NCBI GenBank assembly: GCA_963792175.1
Contig: CAWBVG010000023.1
Location: 1 to 33,706, forward strand
From: CAWBVG01 sp963792175
Lineage (GTDB): Bacteria > Acidobacteriota > Vicinamibacteria > Vicinamibacterales > CAVVIG01
Length of the DNA: 33,706 bases
Direction of reading: 5' to 3'
The translations under genes were made by a program, and so were the position numbers. Below, one piece after another: positions 1 through 9,242 of the stretch. Position 1 is the stretch's first letter. Each line of letters begins with the position of its first letter. The notes under the pieces were generated by a model, which saw only the letters and a program-made list of their open reading frames with translations, was not told the origin of the DNA and ran no database searches.

Positions 1-919
1 GCGCGCGCAAATCCGGATCTCGCTCCAGGCCAGGCAGGCCGCGCTCGGCACCGCGGTCGCGCGGCTGCTGGTCGGAGAACAACGAAAGCGAGCAGGAAAC
101 GGCGGGGCGGTGTGCAGGGCATCTACGATCAGGTGGAGCGCCAGGTCTACACATTCCTGGCCGTCTACCCTCGCTGCGATCGTGGATGACGAGCCTCTAC
201 CTGATTCAATCCAACCGGCGCCTCTTCGCGACGCTCGCATCACTCTCGGAAGAGCGTCGCGATGTCGCGCAGACAGCTCATCACGGCGCGCGAATCGACG
301 CTTCATCATCTGGCCCGCGAACTGCACGACGAATTCGGGCAGATGCTGACCGCCATGGGATCGATGCTCGGCCGCGCCGGCAACCATGCGGCCCGAGCAT
401 TCGCCGCTCAAAGCGGACTTGCGCGAGGTCTCCGAGGTCGCGCAAGGCATGCTGGAACGGGGTGCGCGGGTTGTCTGACGCTGCATCCCTCGCTGCTCGA
501 AGAGATCGGGTTCGAGGGGGACAGTCGACTGGTATCTCTCGACCGTCGAGCGGCAAGACCGGCGTCGCAGTCTGGTACCAACGCGCCGGACCATCCGCAC
601 CGGTCGATCTCACGATTGCGATTCACGTCTATCGCATCCTTCAGGAGGCCTTGACCAATGTCGCGCGGCACGCGGGGGTCACGCAGGCGTGGGTGCGCCT
701 TCGCTTCACGGATTCGCAGCTCGAGCTCGACATCGAAGATCATGGCAAGGGTAATCACCTGTCAGAAGCGCGGCGCGGTCTCGGCATCGTGACGATGCGC
801 GAGCGGGCGGCGCTCGTCGGCGGCAGGAATCGAGATTCACGCGCCCGCGAGAAGGCGGGACGCTGGTGCGCGTCTCGGTGCCGCTGCCGCACGCTGAGGG
901 AGCGGACGCGCATGTCTGA
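1..919 (+). CDS. Membrane sensor histidine kinase, NarL/HisKA_3 type (left-truncated, frameshifted)
   Basis: The sensor of a two-component pair with the response regulator that follows. Near 120-230 a short hydrophobic stretch (VYTFLAV, then TSLYLIQSNRR) looks like the last membrane span. The dimerisation and phosphoacceptor box reads ARELHDEFGQ near 320, the HisKA_3 form in which His precedes Asp-Glu. An ATPase domain follows, with an N-box-like ALTNVARHAG near 650, DHGKG near 740 and a G2-box-like RRGLGIVTMRERA near 775. These pieces lie in at least three frames: residues around 386-470 read in one frame, LHPSLLEEIG near 487 in another, and the ATPase domain in a third. The stop at 917-919 overlaps the next gene's start at 912. 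Family knowledge: such kinases signal to LuxR-type regulators. The input signal is unknown because the sensor region lies outside the window. Many closely spaced shifts in otherwise well-conserved protein suggest sequencing error. Confidence 0.75.
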
Positions 920-1533
920 CCGCATCACGGTTCTGCCGCCGACGATCACAGCCTGGTCCGTCGAGGCTTTCGCCGAATGCTCGAAGACGAACCCGGCATG
1001 AGGTCGTCGGCGAAGCCGGCGACGGCCCGAGGCAGTCGAGCTCGCCTGCCAGCTCAAGCCGCGCGTCGTCGTAATGGACTGCGCCTTGCCGGGAATCAGC
1101 GGGCTCGAGGCGACCCGACAGATTCTGCCGAGACGCCAGACACGGCCGTGCTGATGCTCAGCATGCATTCGGAAGAAACGCTGGTGCGACAGGCGCTCGA
1201 TGCAGGGGCTCGCGGCTACATCCTCAAGAGCGCGATGGATCTCGAACTGGTCAACGCCGTCAAGCGAGTCGCCGCCGGAGAAACAGTGCTCGATCCGGCG
1301 CTCGATCGGCCGGCACGCTGAAGGGCGAGCGCAACCACGGTTGACCACGCGTGAACTGGAAGTCCTGCAGATCATCTGGAGGGCTGTCGAATAAGGAAAT
1401 TGCCGCGCGGCTCGATCTCAGCGTGAACACGGTCGCGGTGCATCGCGCGAACATCATGAATACACTCGGCATGCACAAGACCGCCGAGCTCGTCGTCTAC
1501 GCGATCCGGAACGGCCTGGTGACCGTGCGATGA
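912..1533 (+). CDS. LuxR/NarL-family response regulator (frameshifted)
   Basis: DNA-binding partner of the preceding kinase. It starts MSDRITVL at 912, overlapping the kinase stop. The receiver domain can be followed across frames: MLEDEPG near 977, EVVGEAGDG near 1000, VVVMDCALPGISG near 1063 (the Asp of VMD is the expected phosphorylation site), then AVLMLSMHSEE and ARGYILKSA near 1144-1235, with the conserved switch Lys. The C-terminal helix-turn-helix reads LTTRELEVLQII near 1341, then in the next frame GLSNKEIAARLDLSVNTV, a typical GerE/LuxR recognition region. At least five frame changes are needed over about 620 bp, while the protein signal stays intact, so I treat it as one gene with indel errors. 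The stop TGA (1531-1533) overlaps the ATG of the next gene (1530), so these three genes probably form an operon. Confidence 0.8.
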
Positions 1534-3193
1534 ACCGGCGCGACTTCCTGTCACGGCGCTGGCGCCGCAGCGGCCACAGCGGCCTGGACGGACCCATCGG
1601 CGCACAGGCGCACCGGGTTTCGGCTGGTCGACGTCACCGCGGCCGGGACTCGCATTCCACCACAACAGCGGCGCCTTCGGCGGAAAACTGCTGCCCGAGA
1701 CCCTGGGCTCCGGCTGCGCTTTTCTCGACTACGACAGCGACGGCTGGCAGGACATCCTGCTCGTCAACGGCATGGACTGGCCCGGGCACAAGCGCAGCGA
1801 ACCACGCTCCGGCTCTATCCGCAACAACCGCAACGGCACGTTCACGGACGTGACCCGCAGCGCCGGCCTCGACGTCGAGATGTACGGCATGGGCGTGGCG
1901 GTCGGCGACTTCGACAACGACGGATTCCCGGATCTCCTCATCACGTGCGTCGGACAGAACCGCCTGTTCCGCAACACCGGCAAAGGGACGTTTGTCGACG
2001 TCACGCGCCAGCGGCCTCGGCCGGCACGGCCTTCAGCACCTCGGCGCTCTGGTTCGACTACGACCGCGACGGCCTGCTCGACCTGTTCGTCTGCAACTAT
2101 GTCAAGTGGTCGCCGGAGCACGACGTGTTCTGCAGCCTGGACGGCAAGCAGAAGTCGTACTGCACGCCCGAAGCCTATCGCGGCGAGACCTGCTGGCTGT
2201 TTCACAACCGCGGCAACGGAACGTTCGAGGACGTGACGGCAACGAGCGGCATCTTCGATACCAGCTCGAAATCGCTCGGCGTCGCCATGCTTGACTACGA
2301 CCAGGACGGCTGGCCGGATCTGTTCGTCGCCAACGACACGCAACCAAACAAGCTGTACCGCAACCAGCGAAACGGCACGTTCAAGGAGGTCGCCGTTGGC
2401 GCAGGAGTCGCCTTCAGCGCCGACGGCAAGGCGCGCGCGGGCATGGGCGTCGACGCTGGCGTACTCGACGCCTCGGACCGGCCGGGGCTCGCGATCACGA
2501 ACTTCGACAACGAGATGATCGGCTCTATCGCCGCTCGGGCGCGGGCTCTACGAGGACGTCGCGATGCGGCCGGCATCGGCGCCGCGTCGCGGAACACGCT
2601 CGGCTTCGGCTGCGTGTTTGCCGACTTCGATCTCGACGGCGCGCTCGATCTCGTCGTCGCCAACGGCCACATCGACGAGACCGTGCGCCCGATTCGCGGC
2701 CACGTCGGCTACGCGCAGGCGCCGCAGCTGTTTCTCAATCAAGGCAACGGCATCGTTTCGCGACGTGGCGGCGGCGGTCGGCGCCGACTTCGCGAAGCCG
2801 AAAGTCGGACGCGGACTCGCCGTCGGCGACTTCGACCGCGATGGCGACGTCGATCTGCTGATCACGACGAACAACGGACCGGCGTATCTGTTTCGCAACG
2901 ACCAGTCGAGCGGCAATCGCAGCCTTCGCTTCCGTCTCGCCGGCACGAAGTCGAACCGCGACGCCATCGGCGCGACCGTTCGCATCTTCCACGGCGGGAC
3001 GTCGCAGTCGCGGATGGTGAAGAGCGGCTCGAGCTACCTCTCGCAGTCCGAGCTGCCGGTCACATTTGGCGTCGGCCTCCGCGATCGCGTCGATCGCGTC
3101 GTCATCACGTGGCCGAGCGGCGCGACGCAGGAATTCACCAACGTGGCGACCGGCCGCGCGTACGACTGCGTGGAGGGCAAAGGGTTGACGTGA
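1530..3193 (+). CDS. FG-GAP/VCBS repeat protein with C-terminal ASPIC/UnbV domain (CRTAC1 family, frameshifted)
   Basis: Predicted exported beta-propeller protein. The N-terminus MNRRDFLSR carries a twin-arginine-like motif. Repeated calcium-binding-like loops of the FG-GAP type follow: DYDSDGWQD near 1730, DFDNDGFPDLL near 1910, DYDRDGLLDLF near 2058, DYDQDGWPDLF near 2296, DFDLDGALDLV near 2626 and DFDRDGDVDLL near 2830. Each is followed by a RN..GTF strand. The last 95 residues (from NRSLRFRL near 2915) match the ASPIC/UnbV domain: DAIGATVRI, GSSYLSQSE, VVITWPSGA. The reading frame changes near 1649, 2010 and 2755, and local reading is also disturbed near 1560 and 2525. Family knowledge: such proteins are abundant in Acidobacteriota and their roles are mostly unknown. 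Overlap with the regulator suggests co-expression. Identity is secure; whether the breaks are real is not. Confidence 0.85.
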
Positions 3194-3220
3194 GAGCTAT
3201 CAGCTGAGAGCCACTGAGCA

Positions 3221-4360
3221 CTATCCTGCTTCGAGCACGTCGCGGTAGCACTGCTCGTACTGCGACACGATCAGATCGGTGCAGAACCGGGTTCTGACGT
3301 CTTCGGCCGCCGCCCGGCCGATGCGCCCCCGAAGTTCCGGATCGGACAGCACCGCGACGCCCCGCGCGGCCATGCCGTCGAGATCCTCGGGTGCGCACAG
3401 GAAGCCGGTGCGGCCGTCGTCGATGATTTCGGGCAGCCCGCCGACGCGCGACGCCACGACCGGCACCTCGCACGCCATCGCCTCGAGCGCCGCCAGGCCG
3501 AAGCTTTCCTGCTCGGACGGGAGCAGGAACAGATCCGCCGCCGACAGCCACGGCACGAGATCGTGCTGCTCGCCGGCGAACTCGACGACGTCCCGCAGAC
3601 CCGCCTCGGCGAGGTGCTGCTCGAGCGGTCGGCGATCGGGTCCATCCCCAATCATGACGAGGCGCGCCGGCAGCCGCGCGCGGATGCGCTGAAAAATCTC
3701 GAATACCGCCCCGATGCGCTTCACCGGACGGAAGTTGGAGGCGTGCACGACGACGTGCTCGACGCCGCCGGCGAGCAGCCGACTTCGAAGCTCCGGCACC
3801 GGCCGCCGGCGATAGACCTCGCAGTCCAGGAAGTTCGGGATGACGCGAATGTTTCGAGTGATACCCAGCGCCGCAATCGTGTCCGCACGCAGGCTGTTCG
3901 AGACCGCGGTGACGCCGTGCGACTGGTCGATCGAAAACGCCACGACGCGCGCGTACGACGGATCGCTGCCGACGAGCGTGATGTCGGTTCCATGCAGCGT
4001 GGTCAACATGCGCGGCGGCGCCGGCACGCCGTCGGCCGCCAGGATCTGTCCTGCCAGATAAGCCGCGGTGGCGTGAGGCACGGCGTAGTGCGCGTGCACG
4101 ATGTCGAGCCGATGGTCGCGCGACAGGCGGACGAGGGCGGTGGCAAGCGCCAGCAGGTACTGCGGTTCGCGGAACAACGGATACGCCGGCGTCTCGACCC
4201 GCTCGAACGAGAGGCGTGGAACACCCGCCCGCCATCTGAACGGCTCGTCGCTGCTGATCAGATGGACTTCGTGGCCGCGGCGCGCGAGCGCATGGGCCAG
4301 TTCGGTGGCGACGACGCCGCTGCCGCCGAGCGAGGCGTAGCAGACGATCCCGATGTTCAT
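3221..4360 (-). CDS. bshA: N-acetyl-alpha-D-glucosaminyl L-malate synthase BshA
   Basis: First step of bacillithiol synthesis: a retaining GT4 glycosyltransferase that joins UDP-GlcNAc and L-malate to give GlcNAc-malate. The 379-residue length is normal. Family features visible are the N-terminal MNIGIVCYASLGGSG (glycine loop at 12-15), ATELAHALARRGHEVHLI, VHAHYAVPHA, LHGTDITLVGSD and HASNFRPVKR. The C-terminal nucleotide-sugar site has EQESFGLAALEAMACEVPVV, where the E-x7-E pattern of GT4 enzymes is present. These phrases together distinguish BshA from generic GT4 proteins. Its start overlaps the stop of bshB1 by 4 bp (ATGA, 4357-4360), so the two are translationally coupled, with bshB1 first. 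BshC, the last enzyme, is not in this window. The gene converges on the ASPIC protein with a 27-bp gap. Confidence 0.93.
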   Translation of the reverse strand: MNIGIVCYASLGGSGVVATELAHALARRGHEVHLISSDEPFRWRAGVPRLSFERVETPAYPLFREPQYLLALATALVRLSRDHRLDIVHAHYAVPHATAAYLAGQILAADGVPAPPRMLTTLHGTDITLVGSDPSYARVVAFSIDQSHGVTAVSNSLRADTIAALGITRNIRVIPNFLDCEVYRRRPVPELRSRLLAGGVEHVVVHASNFRPVKRIGAVFEIFQRIRARLPARLVMIGDGPDRRPLEQHLAEAGLRDVVEFAGEQHDLVPWLSAADLFLLPSEQESFGLAALEAMACEVPVVASRVGGLPEIIDDGRTGFLCAPEDLDGMAARGVAVLSDPELRGRIGRAAAEDVRTRFCTDLIVSQYEQCYRDVLEAG

Positions 4361-5061
4361 GGGACCGGTTTCAAGAGCGTCGTCCGCACCAGCGGTTCCT
4401 TGACGACCACCCCTTCCGCGAAGCGAACGCCCGCGAGTGCCCCGAATTGCGCGTCACGGCTCTCGATCAGCTGGCTGAACGTCGGCGCGGTCAGTCGCGT
4501 CTGCACAGCGCTTGCGTCTTCCGGCGCGAACTGGCTGGCATAGCAGGCCAGCGCCTGGCGCTTGCGCTCGTAAAAGTCGGAGACATCGATGACGAACGAC
4601 GGCGGCGCGCCGTCGTTGATGAAGTAGTAGCAGACCCAGTCGGGCCGCCACGCGGCGGCGGCGCTCTCATAACGGCGGAGGGCGCTCCTGAACACCGCGA
4701 CGCTCAGCACGTCGCTCGCCGCCCGGTGATCCGGATGCCGATCGTCCCAATACGGAACGGCGACCGTCCGCGGACGATGGCGGCGGATCAGGTCAACGGC
4801 CGAGCGGATCAACTCCGGCGTCCGTGTGATGCCACCGTCCGGCCAGCCGAGGTTTTCCCGCCACGCCGCACCCAGCACGGCGGAGGCGGCATGCGCTTCC
4901 TGTTCGCGCTGTTCTGGCGACCCGTTCGAGGACAGCTCGGCGCGGGTCAAATCGCACAGACCGACGGCGTGGCCGGCCGCGGTGTGACGCGCAACCGTGG
5001 CGCCGAGACCGATTTCGATGTCGTCCGGGTGGGGACCAAACACGAGGAGGTCGACCGCCAT
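4357..5061 (-). CDS. bshB1: Bacillithiol biosynthesis deacetylase BshB1
   Basis: Second step of bacillithiol synthesis: zinc-dependent removal of the acetyl group from GlcNAc-malate to give GlcN-malate (PIG-L/LmbE fold). The 234 residues are typical. The zinc-binding motif GPHPDDIEIG gives His11 and Asp14, and WDDRHPDHRAASD gives His112. Other BshB1-like phrases are LTRAELSSNGS, REQEAHAAS, LGWPDGG and YYFINDGAPPSFVIDVSDFYERK. It is the promoter-proximal gene of a two-gene operon, and bshA begins inside its stop codon. A GGAG lies about 12 bases before the ATG. Bacillithiol is best known from Firmicutes, but bshA/bshB homologues occur in Bacteroidota, Deinococcus-Thermus and Acidobacteriota, so the pair is credible here. 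Confidence 0.92.
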   Translation of the reverse strand: MAVDLLVFGPHPDDIEIGLGATVARHTAAGHAVGLCDLTRAELSSNGSPEQREQEAHAASAVLGAAWRENLGWPDGGITRTPELIRSAVDLIRRHRPRTVAVPYWDDRHPDHRAASDVLSVAVFRSALRRYESAAAAWRPDWVCYYFINDGAPPSFVIDVSDFYERKRQALACYASQFAPEDASAVQTRLTAPTFSQLIESRDAQFGALAGVRFAEGVVVKEPLVRTTLLKPVP

Positions 5062-5157
5062 GAGCTCGACTGTACTCCGGCGCGCGCGGAACGTGAACGA
5101 TCTCTCTGTGAAGCGTCACCTTGATGGCCGGCGCCCTGTCGTCATAAATCGATAGTC

Positions 5158-5355
5158 ATGGACGATTCGGCGCCACGCGATGGCGGCCGGCCGATAGTTC
5201 TGACCGCGCCGCTCACTGAAATCATCGACCACGCCGGCTACTTCATCCAGATGAGCATGGCCTCGCTGCCAATCTGCACGTTCATCCGTCTTACCCCGCA
5301 GCAGGTCGCATCAGGCAAAGGACCGAATGCGGATCGAGTTCTGACCAGCTTGTAA
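5158..5355 (+). pseudogene. Small ORF of 65 codons, possible gene remnant
   Basis: This is the only plausible coding content in the 352-bp gap between bshB1 and the VOC gene. It begins MDDSAPRDGG. Residues 12-40 (PIVLTAPLTEIIDHAGYF and on) read like real protein and recall, from memory only, the N-termini of some B12-binding radical SAM proteins. The remainder (FIRLTPQQVASGKG to the stop) shows nothing I can place. No clear ribosome-binding site precedes the ATG. It could be the 5' end of a gene broken by deletion, or chance. No function is assigned. Confidence 0.28.
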
Positions 5356-5413
5356 TTCGCACCCCGCTTGAACATATTGGAGCCATCCACAGAGAACGAG
5401 AAGGAGGTTACTG

Positions 5414-5908
5414 ATGGCAATTGCGAAGAAGCCGATCCCAGAGGGTTACCACACGATCACACCGCAACTGACGCTCGACGACGCGGCGCGCGCAATCGAG
5501 CGGTACAAGAAAGCGCTCGGCGCCGAAGAGCTCGGGCGCAGCAACGGTCCCGACGGCAAGGTCATGCATGCTGAGCTCAAGATCGGCAACTCACGAATCT
5601 TCGTCAACGATCCGGTGATGGACAACAAGGGCCCGAAGGCCTATGGCGGTTCGCCGGCGTCACTGTGGCTGTATGTCGAGGATTGCGACGCCTTGTTCAA
5701 GCGCGCGGTCACGGCCGGCGCTCAGGTCCGCATGCCGGTCGACAATCAGTTCTGGGGCGATCGCATGGGCGCGTTCGTCGATCCGCACGGATACAGCTGG
5801 TCGGTCGCCACGCGCAAGGAGGACCTGACGAAGGAGGAAATGGATCGCCGCGCTCAGGAATTCTTCAAGGCGTTCGCCAAGAATCAGTCACAGCCGGCCC
5901 ACACCTAA
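5414..5908 (+). CDS. VOC-family (glyoxalase/bleomycin-resistance fold) protein, PhnB-like
   Basis: A 164-residue protein with two betaalphabetabetabeta modules. It opens IPEGYHTITPQLTLDDAARAIERYKKALGAEE, the usual start of PhnB-like VOC proteins, followed by MHAELKIGNSRIFVND and the C-terminal module VRMPVDNQFWGDRMGAFVDPHGYSWSVATRKED. The C-terminus TKEEMDRRAQEFFKAF is typical of this subgroup. The start is fixed by a strong ribosome-binding site AAGGAGG (5401-5407) with 6 bases before ATG 5414. Family knowledge: these proteins are often annotated as glyoxalases, but substrates are rarely known, and PhnB itself does not act in phosphonate breakdown. It lies near the bacillithiol genes but on the other strand, so a functional link is not supported. 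Confidence 0.88.
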   Translation: MAIAKKPIPEGYHTITPQLTLDDAARAIERYKKALGAEELGRSNGPDGKVMHAELKIGNSRIFVNDPVMDNKGPKAYGGSPASLWLYVEDCDALFKRAVTAGAQVRMPVDNQFWGDRMGAFVDPHGYSWSVATRKEDLTKEEMDRRAQEFFKAFAKNQSQPAHT

Positions 5909-6037
5909 CGCCACGTCGTCGGTTTCACCTGCTCGCGGGTGCGTGTCCGTTCTGCGTGCATCGCGCGCCCGCCGACAGTCGCGATGCACCAAACCGAATC
6001 GGGCCCCGTTTTTCGCGGCACGCCTCCGTACCCCTGA

Positions 6038-6066
6038 TTGACACCTCAGCCGGCGCGACATACATT
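6038..6066 (+). promoter_or_regulatory. Sigma-70-like promoter for the kinase-cyclase operon
   Basis: TTGACA at 6038-6043, a 17-base spacer, then TACATT at 6061-6066. This is a full consensus -35 box with optimal spacing and a 4/6 match -10. It sits 31 bases before the kinase ATG at 6098, leaving a leader of about 24 bases. It is the best vegetative promoter in the window. Confidence 0.65.
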
Positions 6067-6097
6067 CAATCATCGGCCGCATCCTGGGCGTTTCCTT

Positions 6098-8079
6098 ATG
6101 GTTGGCAGAACCATCGGCAAGTATCGTGTCGTCGCAAAGCTCGGCCGCGGCGGCATGGGCACGGTTTACCGTGCCGTCGACGAAACCCTCGATCGCGACG
6201 TCGCGATCAAGATCCTCAATCCGGAGTTCGCCGACAGCGATGTGATGAAACGCTTCCGCGCGGAAGCGAGCATGCTGGCGAAGCTCAATCATCCGGCGAT
6301 TGCCACCATCGACGAGCTTCATCGGTCCGACGAAGACCTGCTGATGGTGATGGAGTTCGTGCCCGGCGAATCGCTCGATCAATTCGTGCAAGCGAAACGG
6401 GCCGGTCGAACCCGAACGCGCCGCGTACCTGCTGGCTCAGGGTACTCGACGCCATCGGGCACGCGCACGCCGCGGGCATCATCCACCGCGACCTCAAGCC
6501 GTCCAATGTGATGGTCACGGAGCGAGGCGCCGTGAAGATCATGGACTTCGGCATCGCGCGCGTGCGCGGCGCCGAGCACATGACGACAGATGGCTACATG
6601 ATGGGCACGCCGGCCTATATGTCGCCCGAGCAGGTGCTCTGTCAGGACGTGGACGGACGATCCGATCTCTACTCCGTCGGCGTCATGTTCTACCGGCTGT
6701 TGACCGGCAAGCTGCCATTCGAAGCCGACACGGCGATCGGCATGGTGCAGAAACAGATCTCCGACATGCCGACCCCGGCCCGGCTGCATCGCGCCGACTT
6801 GCCGACATGGGCTGTGGCGATCGTGGATCGCGCGCTCGCGAAGTCGCCGGCCGATCGCTATCAGACGGCCGAAGAGCTGCGTAAGGCGTTGCTCGACGCG
6901 ATCCACGACGGGGCCGTGGAAGCGAAGACGCTGATGCTGCCGTCCCTGGAGGGGCGCGCGCGAGGGCCGCTGCGCGGGGCCCCGATCCCGACGCAGAGAC
7001 CTCGATCGCCGCGGCGCCGCCTCGTCCGGCGCCAACGGAATTCGTCGTAGTGCCGCGACGCGTCGCACCCGCCGCCACACCAGGTCCGACCCCGAGTCCG
7101 ACGCCGTCGGCAACTCCGATCGCTGCGACAGCCCCCGACACCGCGGCCACGCCGACCGCGATACCGTCCGACATCGTCCCGCCGGTGGCGACTGCCCAGC
7201 CGGCACCTGCACCGAAGCCTGTGCCCGTCGCTCGAACGAGCGGATCGAGTCGTGCCGCGACGCGCGCCGCCGTTGCCCTGGTCGCCGTCGCCATTCTCGT
7301 GATGGTGATCGTGGCCTGGAGGCGATCGCAGACACCCGCACCAACGCCTTCCGCGTCGGCGGAAACAGCGGTGTCTTCGCCGGCCGCTGCGCCACCTGCA
7401 GCGACGTGTTGACGCCACGCCTGCGCCCGCGGCTGCGGAACCCGCTTCGCCGCCAGCGACTCCGGCGCTCGCGCCAACGCCATCGACGCCCTCGGTCGAT
7501 ACCACAGCCCGCACAAGCAGCGCCACGCCGCCCGGAACGACGTTGCCAGCAGCCGGAACACGGCCGCCTCGCGCGGCACGCGGAACCGCTCCGCCACCGC
7601 CGGAACCGCCACCCGCGCCGGCGCCGGTAGAGCCGCCACCGCCCGTCGTCGTCGCCACGACTCCACCGAAGCCGGTGGCCGCGCCGGTCCAATTCCGCGC
7701 GAAGGTCCTCGTCAAAGAGGACGATAAGTCGCGCGAGCGGGACGCGACCGTGCGCCTCGCGGAAGGTCAGGTCACCGTCACAGGGTCTGACCGCGCGATC
7801 GTGGGTGCGCTGCCGTACGAGGCGGTGCTGAGCGTGATCTACTCCAAGTCGAAGCAGCCGCTGTGGGACGGACCCGCCGGCGCCACGCCCATCCAGCAGG
7901 TCGACGGCGGCGCGTTCGGCTTCTTCAAGGGCGGACGGCACTGGGTGTCGCTGCGCACGAAGGAACGGTTCATCGTCCTGCGCGTCGAGGAAAATCAGGT
8001 CGCCAGCGTGCTCTCGCTGATCGAGGAGCGAACGGGCAAGACGACGGTGCGCGTCGCGGAGCCCAAGGGCAACCAGTAG
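6098..8079 (+). CDS. Transmembrane serine/threonine protein kinase with Pro-rich linker and C-terminal globular domain (frameshifted)
   Basis: PknB-type eukaryote-like kinase. The start MVGRTIGKYRVV at 6098 leads into the glycine loop GRGGMG (residues 16-21) and VAIK (Lys38). After frame changes near 6400 and 6440 the catalytic loop HRDLKPSN (near 6485), DFG (near 6544) and GTPAYMSPEQ (near 6604) follow, so the kinase looks active. After another shift near 6965 come a Pro/Ala/Thr-rich linker, one membrane helix (AAVALVAVAILVMVIVAW, near 7270-7320), a second Pro-rich stretch and, after a shift near 7400, a domain of about 125 residues from 7690. That domain is beta-rich and ends in an amphipathic helix (QVASVLSLIEER), which resembles a PH-like fold (inference). 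Topology: kinase cytoplasmic, C-terminal domain periplasmic. Only 2 bp separate it from the FHA-cyclase gene, a likely partner. Confidence 0.87.
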
Positions 8080-8081
8080 CA

Positions 8082-9242
8082 GTGTTCGCGCTGACGTACG
8101 TCGACGGCGGCATGCCTCACGTGCACGTGCTGCGGGTCGGCGAAACCCTCATCGGCCGCACGCCGGCCTGCGACCTGATCATCAACGCCCCGTCAGTCTC
8201 GCGCCGGCACGCGCGGCTACGCGTGGTCGGCGGGCGCGTGTTCGTGCGCGACGCCGACAGCACGCACGGCACCGCGGTGAACGGGGTGCCGGTCGTCGAG
8301 GAACAGGAAATCACGTCCGGCGACACGCTGCTCGTCGGCGAGGTCGCGATCACGCTGATTCAGGACCACCCCGAATCCGAGCCGCTTTCGGAGTCGCACC
8401 AGGAGCTGGGCGACACCGGCAATCTGGTCCGGCGGGTCGATGACGACCGCGGGGTGACGCGCACGGCGCCAGAGGATCTGAATGCCGCCGTCGAGGCCGC
8501 GGCGCTCGCGCCGCCGTCGCGGTCCGAGCGGCGCGGCGGCGGCGATCGGCGCAGAGTGGATCTCGGACGTCTGTCGCGCGTGGCCCAAAAGCTGATGCAG
8601 GAGACGTGGCGGCGCGAGCGGCTGCAGCGGCACCACTCGCCTGGCGTGATCGAGCGAGTCCTGCGGGGCACTGACGCCGACCTGCGGTTCATGCCGCAGG
8701 AACGCGACGTCACCGTCATGTTCTGCGACATCGTCGGCTTCACGACACTCTCCGAGCAGGTGGAACCGGCGGTGATCGGGGAACTGCTCAACAGCTTCTT
8801 CGGCCGGATGGCCGACGTCATCTTCGACCACGAGGGGACGCTCGACAAGTTCATCGGCGACGCGATTCTCGCGGTCTTCGGTGCGCCGTTCGATCAGCCC
8901 GACCACGCCGCGCGATGCGTGGCGGCGGCGCTGGCGATGCGGAAGCAGTTGGCGCACTTCAACCTCGAGCAGCCGCGCCCGATCCGGATGCGGACCGCAA
9001 TCAACACCGGCCGCGCCCTGACCGGCGACATCGGATCGCCGAAACGGCGCGAGTTCACCGTGCTGGGCGACGTGGTCAACACCGCGGCCGGGCTCAAAGC
9101 GTCGGTGGCGCAGCCCGACCAGATTGTCATCTCGGATAAGACGCGGGAGCGGCTGGGCGAGGCCTTTCAGCTGCGCCCGCTCGGTGTCGTGTCACTCCGC
9201 GGCCGGGAGTCGAACCTGGCGACATTCGAAGTGATCGGGTGA
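8082..9242 (+). CDS. FHA domain-class III adenylate/guanylate cyclase
   Basis: A 386-residue fusion. Residues 1-95 form a forkhead-associated domain that binds phosphothreonine: IGR at 24-26, SVSRRH at 38-43, STHGTAVNG at 60-68. Residues 205-386 form a class III cyclase: metal Asp216 (VMFCDIVGF) and Asp260 (KFIGDAI), substrate Lys256 and Asp330 (TVLGD), all in expected places. The transition-state Asn333 is present, but the Arg normally four residues later is Gly337 (VVNTAAGLK). GTG 8082 is chosen over ATG 8112 because the first FHA strand begins upstream of the ATG. The gene starts 2 bp after the kinase stop, so they share a transcript. The kinase may create the phosphothreonine the FHA domain reads (inference). 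The linker at 145-185 is charged. Lys and Asp favour ATP over GTP as substrate. Confidence 0.92.
   Translation: MFALTYVDGGMPHVHVLRVGETLIGRTPACDLIINAPSVSRRHARLRVVGGRVFVRDADSTHGTAVNGVPVVEEQEITSGDTLLVGEVAITLIQDHPESEPLSESHQELGDTGNLVRRVDDDRGVTRTAPEDLNAAVEAAALAPPSRSERRGGGDRRRVDLGRLSRVAQKLMQETWRRERLQRHHSPGVIERVLRGTDADLRFMPQERDVTVMFCDIVGFTTLSEQVEPAVIGELLNSFFGRMADVIFDHEGTLDKFIGDAILAVFGAPFDQPDHAARCVAAALAMRKQLAHFNLEQPRPIRMRTAINTGRALTGDIGSPKRREFTVLGDVVNTAAGLKASVAQPDQIVISDKTRERLGEAFQLRPLGVVSLRGRESNLATFEVIG

Noticed and set aside
5414..5908. The VOC protein as a bacillithiol transferase (FosB-like)
   Set aside because: The sequence follows the PhnB-like pattern, the gene is on the opposite strand from bshAB, and no FosB-specific features are seen.
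6379..7941. Long 520-codon reading frame on the minus strand
   Set aside because: Arg/Gly-rich composition with no motifs; it lies antisense to the kinase gene whose protein domains are clear.
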